DNA of 64,000 bases from Lachnospiraceae bacterium (GCA_017561085.1 JAFZDQ010000127.1:20936-84935); one strand, 5' to 3'. Counted from the first letter of the stretch, positions 8,484 to 17,767 are shown. The notes: generated by a model from the letters alone, not told the origin. Numbers and translations are program-made.

Positions 8484-11174
8484 GTGTCAGCAGGTCATTG
8501 GGAAAGAGACATCATGCGGCAGGATACTTCCCAGTCGGTCCAGGGGGTTATACAAGGGAAAGAACTGGAAATCTGGCAGAAGTATTTTTGCGAAATGACG
8601 AATGTCTTTGCCTGTTGTGTAGACAGCAGAGGTATTCCGCTTACTGAGTTTGGAGGAAATCCACAGGAAAAGGATAGAGTACTTAAGTTAGTAGATAAAG
8701 AACAGTTAAGAAGTATATGGTATCGCGTATCCGAAAGTGCACTGGAAGATCAGGCAATTGAAGAAACGGCGTATCCGAATCTGAGATTAGCGGTAGTAAC
8801 CGTTAAGTCAGCAGGAAGGCCGGTCATCAGTTGGCTTGTTTGTGGTGTGCTTTCTGACGTTTTAGGGGATGAAACTTATGAAAAAGAACCCCTAAACGGC
8901 TTTACCAGCACGTTGACCGAACGGGAATTTGACAGGGCGGTAGACTATTTCAGGGACATTTCCGTGGAACTGGTGAAGAATAAGTTATCTGTTATGAATG
9001 CCCAGGCTGAAACCCGCAGGAGCAAGTATTCTGAGCGTGAGATGGAGAGTGCCCTTCGCAGAAGCGAGACATTGACCAGTATAGTCCAACTGTTGGAAAG
9101 CGATGATTCCATAGAAGGAATTATGATTAAGCTGCTAAAATATCTGGGCACTTATTTGAATATCAGTGTTGCGGCAGTTTGCCGTCCTTCTGCAGAAGAA
9201 GGATATATGGATATCATTGCCGACTGGCGGAATGAAGGACTGCGAAATCCCTATGAAGGTACGGTAAAGCAACCGCGGCCATTCTTTTTATACACGGAAA
9301 AGGCACTTGTGCTTTCCGAAAACTCCTATCTGCAGGACGAGGAAAGGAAGCAGCTCAATGAACTGAGACTGAAATCCGTTATTGTACTGCCTATAGTCAT
9401 TAACGGAAGTATTTCCATGCATGCCTGTTTTGCAGAGTGTGTGAAAGAGAGAATCTGGCAGGTTGAGGAAATCAAACTGTTAAATGACTCTGTCAAGATT
9501 TTACAAAATATCATGACCAGAAGAATCCAAAAGAATTCCCTGGCCAGTTCTTATGCGGCCCTGGAAGCCATTTTGGACAATGCCGGCAGTTCCATTTATG
9601 TGCAGGATATTGAAAGCGGAAATTGCCTTTTTACCAACCGGAGCATGCGCTACAATTTCGAGCGGGAACTGAAAGACGGCAGTATGCAGGGATATCTTGC
9701 AAAGGAAATCCACTCCGAAAACGGAATTGGAGAAATTTATCTGCCTCACAGGGAGCACTGGTACGAACTGTATTATACCCGGATAAACTGGGTGGACGGC
9801 AAACCGGTGTTGCTATGTGCCCTGTATGAGATTACCGAAAAGAAGAGCTATCAGCGTAAAATAGAGCAGCAGGCGTACACGGACTTTTTGACCGGCTTGT
9901 ATAACCGTATGTGCTGCGAAAGAGACTTAGCCAAGTATGTGGATGAAGCCAGTAAAACCGGTCGCAAGGGCGCGATTCTCTACTTGGATTTGGATGACTT
10001 TAAGCATATCAATGACGGACTGGGACACCAGTACGGGGATGTACTCCTAAAGTCCATCTCCCACAGCATCCAGAGAATTGATGGCATTGAAAATACCTGT
10101 TACCGTATGGGTGGCGATGAATTTGTCATTATTATCCCGCCTGACGGGTATCATAAATTTGAAAAAATTGTCAGTGATATCAGGAATATCTTTATGAAGC
10201 CCTGGTTTTTGAAGGATGCCGATTATTACTGTACCATGAGTATGGGCGTGGTGGAATTCCCGGACAGCGGAAGTGCAGTCCATGAGCTCATCAAGAAGGC
10301 CGACATTGCCATGTATGAGGCCAAGAAGCACGGTAAAAACCGTGTAGCCCAGTATTCGGACAATATCGAAGCATCCTCCGGCAAGCGTCTTGATATGGAG
10401 AAAAATATGAGAGACGCTACCGCAAACGGATATCAGGAGTTTGAAATTTATTATCAGCCCATTATTGATGTCCAAAAGGAGGGGAATCCCTGTACCGGAG
10501 CGGAAGCCCTTATCCGTTGGAATAATGAGGAACTTGGTTTTATACCGCCGTCAGAATTTATCCCCCTTGCGGAATATTTGGGTCTGATTAATCCCATTGG
10601 CAATTATGTGTTAAAGGAAGCCTGCAGGCATTGTAAATATTGGAATGACCATGGCTATTCCGAATACAAGATTAATGTAAACCTTTCCGTGGTTCAGCTT
10701 TTGCAGGCAGATATTGTGGATATCGTAAGAAGAACGGTGGAAGAAACCGGAATCGTTCCCCATAATCTGACCTTAGAGGTTACGGAAAGTCTTGCCATAA
10801 ACGATATGGAAAGAATGAAAGAAATTTTAAGCAGTATCAAGCAGCTTGGTGTCCGGATTGCACTGGATGATTTCGGCACCGGTTATTCTTCCTTAAATCA
10901 CATCAGGGAAATTCCTTTTGATGTAATTAAGGTGGACCAAAGCTTTATCAAGGATATGGAACGTGATTCTTATGCGAAATCCTTTATCAAAATGGTGGCG
11001 GAGCTGGCAGATGCCATTGACGTAAACCTTTGTGTGGAGGGCGTGGAAACGATGATTCAGTATCAGATTTTGTCAGAAATGCGGGTGAATCTGGTACAGG
11101 GATATTATTTCGACAGACCCATGCCGCAAGCGGATTTTGAAAAGAAATATACACCTCTTATCAGTGAAAGGTAA
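8484..11174 (+). CDS. Bifunctional-looking GGDEF-EAL c-di-GMP protein with N-terminal sensor
   Basis: The 896-aa product starts at GTG 8484 after GGAGGAG (8471-8477). Residues about 20-150 look like a PocR-type ligand-binding domain with Cys at FACCVDSRG; about 200-350 look like a GAF domain; a PAS-like stretch (about 365-460) follows; then GGDEF, with an intact YRMGGDEF motif (GGDEF 543-547); then EAL, with EAL 674-676 and DDFGTGYSSL. Both catalytic signatures are kept, so it could make c-di-GMP from GTP and hydrolyse it to pGpG, but which activity dominates cannot be read. No membrane helix is seen. A DHH-family phosphoesterase starts 9 bases later. Confidence 0.9.
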   Translation: MSAGHWERDIMRQDTSQSVQGVIQGKELEIWQKYFCEMTNVFACCVDSRGIPLTEFGGNPQEKDRVLKLVDKEQLRSIWYRVSESALEDQAIEETAYPNLRLAVVTVKSAGRPVISWLVCGVLSDVLGDETYEKEPLNGFTSTLTEREFDRAVDYFRDISVELVKNKLSVMNAQAETRRSKYSEREMESALRRSETLTSIVQLLESDDSIEGIMIKLLKYLGTYLNISVAAVCRPSAEEGYMDIIADWRNEGLRNPYEGTVKQPRPFFLYTEKALVLSENSYLQDEERKQLNELRLKSVIVLPIVINGSISMHACFAECVKERIWQVEEIKLLNDSVKILQNIMTRRIQKNSLASSYAALEAILDNAGSSIYVQDIESGNCLFTNRSMRYNFERELKDGSMQGYLAKEIHSENGIGEIYLPHREHWYELYYTRINWVDGKPVLLCALYEITEKKSYQRKIEQQAYTDFLTGLYNRMCCERDLAKYVDEASKTGRKGAILYLDLDDFKHINDGLGHQYGDVLLKSISHSIQRIDGIENTCYRMGGDEFVIIIPPDGYHKFEKIVSDIRNIFMKPWFLKDADYYCTMSMGVVEFPDSGSAVHELIKKADIAMYEAKKHGKNRVAQYSDNIEASSGKRLDMEKNMRDATANGYQEFEIYYQPIIDVQKEGNPCTGAEALIRWNNEELGFIPPSEFIPLAEYLGLINPIGNYVLKEACRHCKYWNDHGYSEYKINVNLSVVQLLQADIVDIVRRTVEETGIVPHNLTLEVTESLAINDMERMKEILSSIKQLGVRIALDDFGTGYSSLNHIREIPFDVIKVDQSFIKDMERDSYAKSFIKMVAELADAIDVNLCVEGVETMIQYQILSEMRVNLVQGYYFDRPMPQADFEKKYTPLISER

Positions 11175-11183
11175 AAGTTATTT

Positions 11184-12692
11184 ATGAAACTGCGAGAATT
11201 GGAAAAATATAACCCCATAACCATTCAATGTCATGATAATCCGGATGCGGATGCACTGGCTTCCGGTTTTGGGCTATATACTTATTTTGCAGAAAAAGGA
11301 AAAGACGTCCGGCTGCTTTATGCAGGAAGTAACAGGATTCAAAAGAAAAATCTGCTTTTGATGATTGAAAAGCTGGGGATTCCCGTTGTTTATCTGGAGG
11401 ATGCAACAGAATCCGTGGAAGGGCTCTTAATTACGGTTGACTGTCAGTACGGTGCCGGTAATGTGACCGGGCTTACAGCAGACGAGGTGGCCATTATTGA
11501 CCATCACCAGCCGGAGGTAAGTATCCCCCTTATGGAGGTGCGGTCCAATCTGGGCAGCTGCGCTACCCTGGTTTGGAGCATGATGAAGGAAGAAGGCTTT
11601 TCTTTTACCGGAAAGGAAAAACTGGGAACCGCATTATACTATGGTCTTTTTGCGGATACCAATCAGTTTGCCGAGATTTATAATCCCCTGGATAGGGATA
11701 TGCGGGATGCCCTGCCTTGTGAAAAGAGCCTGATTCACCGGTTCAGGAATTCCAATCTTTCCCGGCATGAGCTGGAAATCGCGGGGCTTGCCCTGATTAA
11801 GCATATTTATAATGAGGATTACCGTTATGCCATTATTAAGGCAAATCCCTGTGATCCTAATTTATTGGGCCTGATTAGTGATTTCCTTTTGCAGGTAGAC
11901 GGTGTGGATACCTGCGTGGTGTACAATGAGCTGAAGGACGGGATTAAGTTTTCCGTGCGAAGCTGCGTCAAAGAGGTACGGGCCAATGAATTGGCGGCTT
12001 ATCTGGCAGACAGCTTAGGGTCCGGCGGCGGACACAAAGAAAAGGCAGGCGGGGTCTTACGGAAAAGTAAATTGTATGAGAAGCATCCGCTGATACAGAC
12101 GGAGATTTATTTCAGCGAAAAACTGAATGAATATTATGATAACTGCCTGATTATCGATGCCAAAGCATATCAGATTGATATTACGGATATGAAGGCATAT
12201 CTGAAGAAAGATAATCCCGAAGGTTATATGGCAGTAGGAGAAATATTACCTATCGGTACGCCCATTATCATCAGAACCTGGCAGGGGGATTTGGAGAGAA
12301 TCGTAGAAGATGACTTGATACTGGTGATTGGCCTTAGGGGAGAAGTGTATCCCATGAAAAGCGCGAAATTCCTGGAAGAATATCGTGCCCTGGAAATGCA
12401 GTATGTGATGGACAGCAGCCTTGTGAAGGCGGAATATGCCCCTACCATCCACAATAAATTGGACGGCAGGACGATGGAGCTTATGCGGTACGCCAAGGTC
12501 TGCATCCCCAAAGAAGAAACCCATATCCATGCCAAGGAACTGACACGCATGGTGAAGGTATTTTCTATTTATGACAGTGAAAAATATCAGCTTGGAAAGC
12601 CGGGGGATTTTCTGGCAGTGCGTTGCAACGACCGACAGGATATTTTTGTGGTGGAAAGAGATATCTTTTTCATGTCTTATGAAGAAATGTAA
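11184..12692 (+). CDS. DHH/DHHA1 phosphoesterase (NrnA-like) with C-terminal extension
   Basis: The 502-aa product has the metal motif HDNPDADA near residue 17, DHH at 106-108 and the DHHA1 signature GSGGGH at 279-284 followed by KEKAGG. That layout is typical of NrnA-type nanoRNases, pAp phosphatases and GdpP-type catalytic halves. Residues about 340-502 are an extra domain not present in about 330-aa NrnA; its end (GKPGDFLAVR) looks like a PGDYG-type module. The ribosome site is weak and the start is 9 bases after the GGDEF-EAL stop, so coupling is likely. A possible task is breakdown of the pGpG released by an EAL domain; that is inference. Confidence 0.85.
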   Translation: MKLRELEKYNPITIQCHDNPDADALASGFGLYTYFAEKGKDVRLLYAGSNRIQKKNLLLMIEKLGIPVVYLEDATESVEGLLITVDCQYGAGNVTGLTADEVAIIDHHQPEVSIPLMEVRSNLGSCATLVWSMMKEEGFSFTGKEKLGTALYYGLFADTNQFAEIYNPLDRDMRDALPCEKSLIHRFRNSNLSRHELEIAGLALIKHIYNEDYRYAIIKANPCDPNLLGLISDFLLQVDGVDTCVVYNELKDGIKFSVRSCVKEVRANELAAYLADSLGSGGGHKEKAGGVLRKSKLYEKHPLIQTEIYFSEKLNEYYDNCLIIDAKAYQIDITDMKAYLKKDNPEGYMAVGEILPIGTPIIIRTWQGDLERIVEDDLILVIGLRGEVYPMKSAKFLEEYRALEMQYVMDSSLVKAEYAPTIHNKLDGRTMELMRYAKVCIPKEETHIHAKELTRMVKVFSIYDSEKYQLGKPGDFLAVRCNDRQDIFVVERDIFFMSYEEM

Positions 12693-12702
12693 GAAAAGAT
12701 AG

Positions 12703-12731
12703 TTGGATAATAACTCAAATTGTGCTATGAT
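12703..12731 (+). promoter_or_regulatory. Predicted sigma-A promoter of glnS
   Basis: TTGGAT (12703-12708), 17-bp spacer, TATGAT (12726-12731), with TG at 12723-12724 forming an extended -10. Transcription would start near 12738. Confidence 0.65.
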
Positions 12732-12764
12732 GAAAGTTAGATTTAAGCTTTAGGAGGTAAAGCC

Positions 12765-12779
12765 GTGCTTTTTACGTAA
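12765..12779 (+). other. Four-codon mini-reading frame in the glnS leader
   Basis: The best Shine-Dalgarno in the leader (AGGAGG, 12752-12757) is placed for GTG 12765, which reads GTG CTT TTT ACG TAA. glnS itself starts 18 bases after this stop with only AAGGA overlapping the stop. The arrangement suggests a leader peptide or re-initiation, or chance. Confidence 0.35.
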
Positions 12780-12797
12780 GGACGGCAGTTTAGTGTG

Positions 12798-14510
12798 ATG
12801 AGCGAAATGGAAAAGAATGTAGCAGAAGCAGTAGAAGCTACCGAAGAAAAAGAAGTAGTATCCAGAAACTTTATAGAGCAGATTATTGACAAGGATCTTG
12901 CGGAGGGTGTTTATGACAAGGTGCATACCAGATTTCCTCCCGAGCCCAACGGATATCTGCATATCGGACATGCCAAAGCAATTTTGGTAAACTATTTAAT
13001 TGCCCAGAAATACGGCGGCAAATTCAACATGCGTTTTGATGATACCAATCCTACCAAGGAAGACATTGAATTCGTTGAGTCCATTAAGGCAGACGTTGCG
13101 TGGCTTGGTGCAGATTGGGAAGACCGTTTATTCTATGCATCCAATTATTTCGGTGAGATGTATGAAGGTGCAGTGAAGCTGATTAAGAAGGGCAAAGCCT
13201 ATGTTTCCGATTTGTCTGCAGAACAGATCAGGGAATACAGAGGTTCCTTTACCGAACCCGGTAAGGAAGATCCCTACAGCACACGTAGCGTGGAAGAAAA
13301 CCTGAAATTATTTGAAGAGATGAAGGAAGGCAAATATGCGGACGGTGAAAAGGTACTCCGTGCCCGCATTGACATGACTTCTTCCAATATCAACATGCGT
13401 GACCCGGTTCTTTACAGGGTTGCCCATATGAGTCATCACAATACCGGTGATGCATGGTGTATTTATCCCATGTATGACTTTGCACATCCCATTGAGGATG
13501 CCATTGAAGGAATTACCCATTCCATCTGTACCTTGGAATTTGAAGACCACAGACCGTTGTACGACTGGGTTGTAAGGGAGCTGGAATATCCCAATCCTCC
13601 CAAGCAGATTGAACAGGCGAAGATGTACTTAAAGAACGTGGTAACCGGTAAGAGATATATCAAGAAGCTGGTTATGGACGGAATCGTGGACGGTTGGGAT
13701 GACCCCAGACTGGTTTCCATTTCTGCCCTCAGAAGACGTGGCTTTACACCGGAGTCTATCCGTATGTTCGTAGAAATGTGCGGCGTATCCAAGGCACATT
13801 CCGTTGCGGATTACGCAGCTCTTGAGTATTGTATCCGTGAGGATTTAAAGCCCAAAGCACCCCGTCTGATGGCAGTGCTTGATCCGATAAAATTAATTAT
13901 TGACAATTATCCGGAAGATCAGATTGAAATGCTGGAGGCACCTTTAAATCTGGAGAATCCCGAAATGGGCAGCAGACAGGTACCTTTTGGTAAAGAGTTA
14001 TATATTGAGCGCGAAGACTTCATGGAAGAGCCGCCCAAGAAATATTTCCGTATGTTCCCCGGTAATGAAGTGCGTCTGATGAATGCGTACTTTGTAAAGT
14101 GTACCGGCTGTGTGAAGGATGAAGACGGCAACATCGTGGAAATCCATGCAACCTACGATCCTGAAACAAAGGGTGGAAACAGCAACGACGGACGTAAGGT
14201 TAAGGGTACCATTCACTGGGTATCCGCAAAGCAGGCTGTGAAGGCGGAAGTACGTTTGTACGAAAACATCATTGATGAAGAAAAGGGTGTTTATAATGAG
14301 GATGGTTCCCTGAACTTAAATCCCAACTCCCTGACCGTACTTAAGGAATGTTATTTAGAACCCGAATTTGCCAAAGCAAAGCCTTTTGACAGATTCCAGT
14401 TTGTAAGACAGGGCTTCTTCTGTGTAGACCCTAAGGATACCACGGAAGACCACCTTGTATTTAACCGTATTGTTTCACTGAAGAGCTCTTTTGTATTACC
14501 CAAAGCATAG
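12798..14510 (+). CDS. glnS: Glutaminyl-tRNA synthetase
   Basis: This class I synthetase (570 aa from ATG 12798) charges tRNA(Gln) with glutamine. The N-terminal catalytic domain has [17 protein letters not shown], with HIGH at residues 55-58. The characteristic GlnRS segments RFDDTNP and GWDDPRL are present. The KMSKS-equivalent loop reads [10 protein letters not shown], where a Ser is usual before the KR. The C-terminal anticodon-binding beta barrels (from about residue 350) are complete. GTG 12795 is an alternative start one codon earlier. A GatCAB subunit gene is also in the window, so the organism has both direct glutaminylation and an amidotransferase. The next gene follows after AGGAGG, 11 bases downstream. 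Confidence 0.95.
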   Translation: MSEMEKNVAEAVEATEEKEVVSRNFIEQIIDKDLAEGVYDKVHTRFPPEPNGYLHIGHAKAILVNYLIAQKYGGKFNMRFDDTNPTKEDIEFVESIKADVAWLGADWEDRLFYASNYFGEMYEGAVKLIKKGKAYVSDLSAEQIREYRGSFTEPGKEDPYSTRSVEENLKLFEEMKEGKYADGEKVLRARIDMTSSNINMRDPVLYRVAHMSHHNTGDAWCIYPMYDFAHPIEDAIEGITHSICTLEFEDHRPLYDWVVRELEYPNPPKQIEQAKMYLKNVVTGKRYIKKLVMDGIVDGWDDPRLVSISALRRRGFTPESIRMFVEMCGVSKAHSVADYAALEYCIREDLKPKAPRLMAVLDPIKLIIDNYPEDQIEMLEAPLNLENPEMGSRQVPFGKELYIEREDFMEEPPKKYFRMFPGNEVRLMNAYFVKCTGCVKDEDGNIVEIHATYDPETKGGNSNDGRKVKGTIHWVSAKQAVKAEVRLYENIIDEEKGVYNEDGSLNLNPNSLTVLKECYLEPEFAKAKPFDRFQFVRQGFFCVDPKDTTEDHLVFNRIVSLKSSFVLPKA

Positions 14511-14521
14511 GAGGTAACTAC

Positions 14522-15376
14522 ATGGCAGGATTGCTGTCCGGACTTGATAAACTGGGCCTTGGAGGATTAGAAGGAATGAATCTGTTTGATGAGGCAGATT
14601 CAAAAGAGGCAGAGATTGTAAAGTCTAAGGCACCGGAAACGGTGGTAATGGAAACGGATTTTCTTTTTGATAAAACCTATGAGTGTCCGGTTTGCTATCA
14701 GAGCATGAAGGAGAGAACCTTAAAGACAGGCAAGGCGAAACTGGCCCGTACGGAGCTCAATCTGCGTCCTGTTTATGAGGAAATTGAACCTCTTAAGTAT
14801 GATGTGATTGTATGTCCGCACTGCGGCTATGCGTCTCTTTCCAGATTTTTCGGATATATGGCACCCACCCAGGTGAAGGCGGTGAAGGAGAATATTTCGG
14901 CCACCTTCCGGAGAAACATTGTGTGGAAAGAAACCTATTCTTATGAGGATGCCATAGAGCGGTATCAGCTTTGTCTGGTAAATGCCATAGTGAAAAAGGC
15001 TAAGGCCAGTGAAAAGGCATATATTTGTCTGAAAGCAGGCTGGCTTGCCCAGGCGATGCAGGAAAATATGCCGGTAGATGATCCGGATTATGCAAGCAGG
15101 CAAAAGGAGGCCAAAGTCTTGGAGCGGGAATTTATGAAAAACGCCCTGGAAGGCTTCATCGGTGCAAGGCAGAGCGAAAGCGGACCGATTTGCGGTATGG
15201 ACCAGAATACCGTGGATTATCTGATTGCCGTACTGGCAATGGAATTCGGTAAATATGAAGTATCTGGCAAGCTGGTTTCCAATATTATTGTTTCACCATC
15301 TTCCAACGAAAGAATGAAGGACCGTGCCAGAGAAGTGAAGGAAATCCTGATTGAAAAAATGAAACAGAAGAAGTAG
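14522..15376 (+). CDS. DUF2225 family zinc-binding protein
   Basis: This 284-aa cytoplasmic protein has two CxxC knuckles, CPVC at about residues 58-61 and CPHC at about 98-101, forming a likely zinc ribbon, followed by a helical repeat-like region (about 140-280) rich in YxxC and AxxA patterns such as DAIERYQLCLVNAIV. This is the DUF2225 pattern of Firmicutes; some members are thought to be regulatory or scaffold proteins, without a defined reaction. The start follows TAGGAGGTAACTAC. It lies 11 bases after glnS, so is probably co-transcribed, and a bidirectional terminator ends the unit. Confidence 0.85.
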   Translation: MAGLLSGLDKLGLGGLEGMNLFDEADSKEAEIVKSKAPETVVMETDFLFDKTYECPVCYQSMKERTLKTGKAKLARTELNLRPVYEEIEPLKYDVIVCPHCGYASLSRFFGYMAPTQVKAVKENISATFRRNIVWKETYSYEDAIERYQLCLVNAIVKKAKASEKAYICLKAGWLAQAMQENMPVDDPDYASRQKEAKVLEREFMKNALEGFIGARQSESGPICGMDQNTVDYLIAVLAMEFGKYEVSGKLVSNIIVSPSSNERMKDRAREVKEILIEKMKQKK

Positions 15377-15410
15377 TGAACGAAATGCTTCGGATGGATG
15401 AACAAAAACA

Positions 15411-15438
15411 GCCCCTTGTCACAGGACAAGGGGCTTTC
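15411..15438. terminator. Bidirectional intrinsic terminator
   Basis: GCCCCTTGTC (15411-15420) / GACAAGGGGC (15425-15434), 4-base loop, with TTTCTGTT on the right and AACAAAAACA on the left. It separates the convergent DUF2225 gene and the leftward gene ending at 15525. Confidence 0.9.
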
Positions 15439-15524
15439 TGTTGTATCATTAGCGCAGAACCGCGAATCCTTGGAATCATCGGACGAATCCTTGGGCCGAT
15501 AATTATTGGACCGGAAATCGGTAA

Positions 15525-16127
15525 TTATGCTTCGTCATCAAAGAATTCTTCTACGGATTCTTCTACATTCTGAGCGGTTTCAGCAGCAGCTTCGGTAACT
15601 TCTTCTACAAAGTCTTTTACTTCATCAGCAAAATCTTCTGCAGTATCTTTCGCATTTTCAGCAACTTCTTCGATAACGTCGTCTGCCTTTTCGGTAGCTT
15701 CTTCAAAAGCATCGGCAACATCTTCTACGATTTCTTCAGCAGTAACATCAGCAACCACTTCTTCTTCACTCTTCATACCGGAGGTAAGGTCAGTGAAATT
15801 GGTGTGATAGGTCTGATTTTCAGTCATGGATTTCACGGTTTCCTTCACCTGTGCAACGGAACCGTTGATTACTTCCTTCGCTTTCTGGAACGCTTCTGTG
15901 GCAAAGGCTTCAGCCTTGTCAAAGTTAAGCGGAACATAAGCGCGTTCTTTGGCGGTATTTAAGTCTTCATCCAAATCTTCGCTGAAGTCATCAAAATCAT
16001 CGTCTTCATCGGGAGATGTAGTGCCGGTTGCTGCTTTATCCTTTTTCTGTAAGTAAGTATAAGTACCATATGCTGCTGCACCGGCTACTGCGGTGAGAAG
16101 CAATAGTTTTCCAAATTTTTTAGACAT
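15525..16127 (-). CDS. Acidic coiled-coil protein with N-terminal membrane anchor
   Basis: A 200-aa protein of no family I can name with confidence; it resembles YtxH-like or apolipoprotein-like stress proteins. Residues 5-27 are hydrophobic (LLLLTAVAGAAAYGTYTYL), giving an anchor or signal. The rest is strongly acidic, with a DEDDDFDDFSEDLDED patch near residue 45 and long Ala/Glu/Val heptad-like repeats (EEVxEAA, DVADAFEEATEKADDV) between about 120 and 195, predicted helical. The ATG follows AAAGGAGCATTCCC. A TetR regulator is divergent from it across a palindrome at 16169-16187, which could control both. Confidence 0.7.
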   Translation of the reverse strand: MSKKFGKLLLLTAVAGAAAYGTYTYLQKKDKAATGTTSPDEDDDFDDFSEDLDEDLNTAKERAYVPLNFDKAEAFATEAFQKAKEVINGSVAQVKETVKSMTENQTYHTNFTDLTSGMKSEEEVVADVTAEEIVEDVADAFEEATEKADDVIEEVAENAKDTAEDFADEVKDFVEEVTEAAAETAQNVEESVEEFFDDEA

Positions 16128-16168
16128 GGGAATGCTCCTTTCGGGATTATATTCTATAGTATAACTCT

Positions 16169-16187
16169 TAGTATTATCTTAATACTA
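16169..16187. promoter_or_regulatory. Palindromic operator candidate
   Basis: TAGTATTATCTTAATACTA is a perfect inverted repeat with 8-bp arms and a 3-base centre. It lies 42 bp upstream of the leftward acidic protein gene, in the spacer shared with a TetR gene, and overlaps the likely -35 region of the leftward promoter. Confidence 0.5.
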
Positions 16188-16299
16188 TTTTGCAAAAATG
16201 AAAAGGGAATATGTATAAAATTTCAATAAAATTTTGGGGAGAAATTTCTGCAATACAATATATTGTAGATGAAAAATTCCTTGCCACTAGTTTCCTTTT

Positions 16300-16328
16300 T
16301 TGCATTGATGAAGGCCGGAAAATATGAT
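16300..16328 (+). promoter_or_regulatory. Predicted sigma-A promoter of the TetR gene
   Basis: TTGCAT (16300-16305), 17-bp spacer, TATGAT (16323-16328). Because transcription would begin near 16335, the upstream in-frame ATG at 16269 cannot be the start used from this promoter. Confidence 0.55.
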
Positions 16329-16385
16329 ATATTTAAATTCGACTCAAAAAGTCAATGCCTAAGGTTTAAGTGGGGAGCAGGGATT

Positions 16386-16994
16386 ATGAACGAGAAGTTT
16401 TTTGATTTGAAAAAGGAAAAGCAGGACAGGATGATTAACGCAGCGCTGAAGGTTTTTGCGCTGAAAGGGTATGAGCATGCCAGCACGGATGATATCGTGA
16501 AGGAAGCATCCATCAGTAAGGGATTATTATTCCACTATTTTATCAGTAAATTGGGCTTATATACCTTCATTTACGACTATAGTGTGAAATATGTGATGCT
16601 GGAGCTTTCTACCGGCGTGGACAAGAATGAAACGGATTATTTCAAGCTTTGTAAGCAGGTGAAGCAGGCCCAGGCCCAGGTGATGAATACCTATCCTTAT
16701 ATGGTTTACTTTTTGAATGAAAGCCGTAAAGAGGATGTAAGCGAGGCTTTAATTGAAACCGAAGAAAAGAGGGACGTATTGCCTGCATGGTATGCGCAGT
16801 TGCTTAAGAAGGCAGATACCAATCGATTAAAGGCGGGAGTGGAAATAGGTAAATTATCAGCAATGGTAGACTTTACATTAGACGGACTGCTTGCGGAGAA
16901 GTTTTTGAAAAATGAGTTCCAGCCTGAGCAGTATGCCCGGGAAGCATATGAGTATTTAGACATGTTTAAAACGATGGCGTATCAGGAAGACTAA
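16386..16994 (+). CDS. TetR/AcrR family transcriptional regulator
   Basis: The start at ATG 16386 follows GGGGAGCAGGGATT and fits the promoter at 16300; the product is 202 aa. Residues about 12-58 form the TetR helix-turn-helix (INAALKVFALKGYEHASTDDIVKEA, then ISKGLLFHYF). The C-terminal two thirds are helical and would bind a ligand and dimerise, with no recognisable specificity. Its likely targets are itself, the following DUF6062 gene (11 bases downstream) and the divergent acidic protein, through the palindrome at 16169-16187. No efflux pump is next to it. Confidence 0.88.
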   Translation: MNEKFFDLKKEKQDRMINAALKVFALKGYEHASTDDIVKEASISKGLLFHYFISKLGLYTFIYDYSVKYVMLELSTGVDKNETDYFKLCKQVKQAQAQVMNTYPYMVYFLNESRKEDVSEALIETEEKRDVLPAWYAQLLKKADTNRLKAGVEIGKLSAMVDFTLDGLLAEKFLKNEFQPEQYAREAYEYLDMFKTMAYQED

Positions 16995-17005
16995 GGAGCA
17001 GAAAC

Positions 17006-17044
17006 ATGAAAGAAACACTTTAGACCATCCCGTTAAATGATGCG
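17006..17044 (+). other. RBS-linked start of the DUF6062 frame, broken by an amber codon
   Basis: AAGGAG (16993-16998) is 7 bases from ATG 17006. The frame reads ATG AAA GAA ACA CTT TAG at 17006-17023, then continues in frame through ACC ATC CCG TTA AAT GAT GCG to the GTG at 17045. Homologues have an uninterrupted start of the same pattern, normally with Tyr at the sixth codon. This is a nonsense change or a recoded codon. Confidence 0.65.
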
Positions 17045-17767
17045 GTGAATGCAAATGATGAATGTCCTTTTTGCTATATTGAAAGAGATGTTGAGCAGGA
17101 CCTTTTGGATTTCGTATTAGGTTCCGGTGCATCTTATATGGAGAGTGATATCCGTGATGTGACGGACAGGACCGGTTTTTGCCGCGCCCATTTCAAGAAA
17201 ATGTTTGATTACGGTAATACCCTTGGAAATGCCTGGATTTTGAAGACCCATTATATGAGAATGAATAAGGAGATGGAGGCACAATTTAAGAAATTTGCGC
17301 CCGGAAAATCTTCCCTTTCAAGCATGTTCAAGAAAGCCACCGGCAGAACGAATCCTATCGGCGTTTGGGTGGAAGAGAAGGAAAAATCCTGTTACGTGTG
17401 CAACCGCTTTGCGGATACTTATGAAAGATACATGGATACCTTTTTCTACCTGTTTAAGAAGGACGAGGAATTCCGCAGCAAGATTAAGAACGGTAAGGGC
17501 TTTTGTTTGCACCATATGGGAGATTTATGTGAGGCTGCCGAAAGCCGCCTTAGCGATAAGGAGAAGCAGGAATTTTTCCCCATGATATTTGAACTGATGG
17601 AAAAGAATATGGCCAGATTACAGGAAGATGTTTCCTGGATGGTTGAGAAATTTGATTATAGAAATAAGGATGCGGATTGGAAGGATTCTAAGGATGCCAT
17701 CCAGCGCGGTATGCAGAAATTAAAGGGCGGATATCCTGCGGATCCCCCGTATAAGATGAATAAGTAA
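17045..17767 (+). CDS. DUF6062 family cysteine-rich protein (5' end disrupted)
   Basis: The open part is 240 aa, beginning at a GTG with no ribosome site. Cysteine pairs suggest metal binding: CPFC at about residues 7-10, FCRAH near 45, CYVC at about 117-120, and FCLHH near 155. The rest is helical and basic. This is the DUF6062 pattern of Lachnospiraceae, function unknown. The proper start is the RBS-linked ATG at 17006, which is separated by a TAG stop at its sixth codon (17021-17023). The protein may be unmade, made at low level from the internal GTG, or read through. A strong terminator follows. It is probably co-transcribed with the TetR gene. Confidence 0.75.
   Translation: MNANDECPFCYIERDVEQDLLDFVLGSGASYMESDIRDVTDRTGFCRAHFKKMFDYGNTLGNAWILKTHYMRMNKEMEAQFKKFAPGKSSLSSMFKKATGRTNPIGVWVEEKEKSCYVCNRFADTYERYMDTFFYLFKKDEEFRSKIKNGKGFCLHHMGDLCEAAESRLSDKEKQEFFPMIFELMEKNMARLQEDVSWMVEKFDYRNKDADWKDSKDAIQRGMQKLKGGYPADPPYKMNK

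Noticed and set aside
17021-17023. Pyrrolysine or selenocysteine codon
   Set aside because: The codon is TAG (not TGA), there are no pyl genes here, and relatives appear to have Tyr; a point mutation or sequencing error is simpler.
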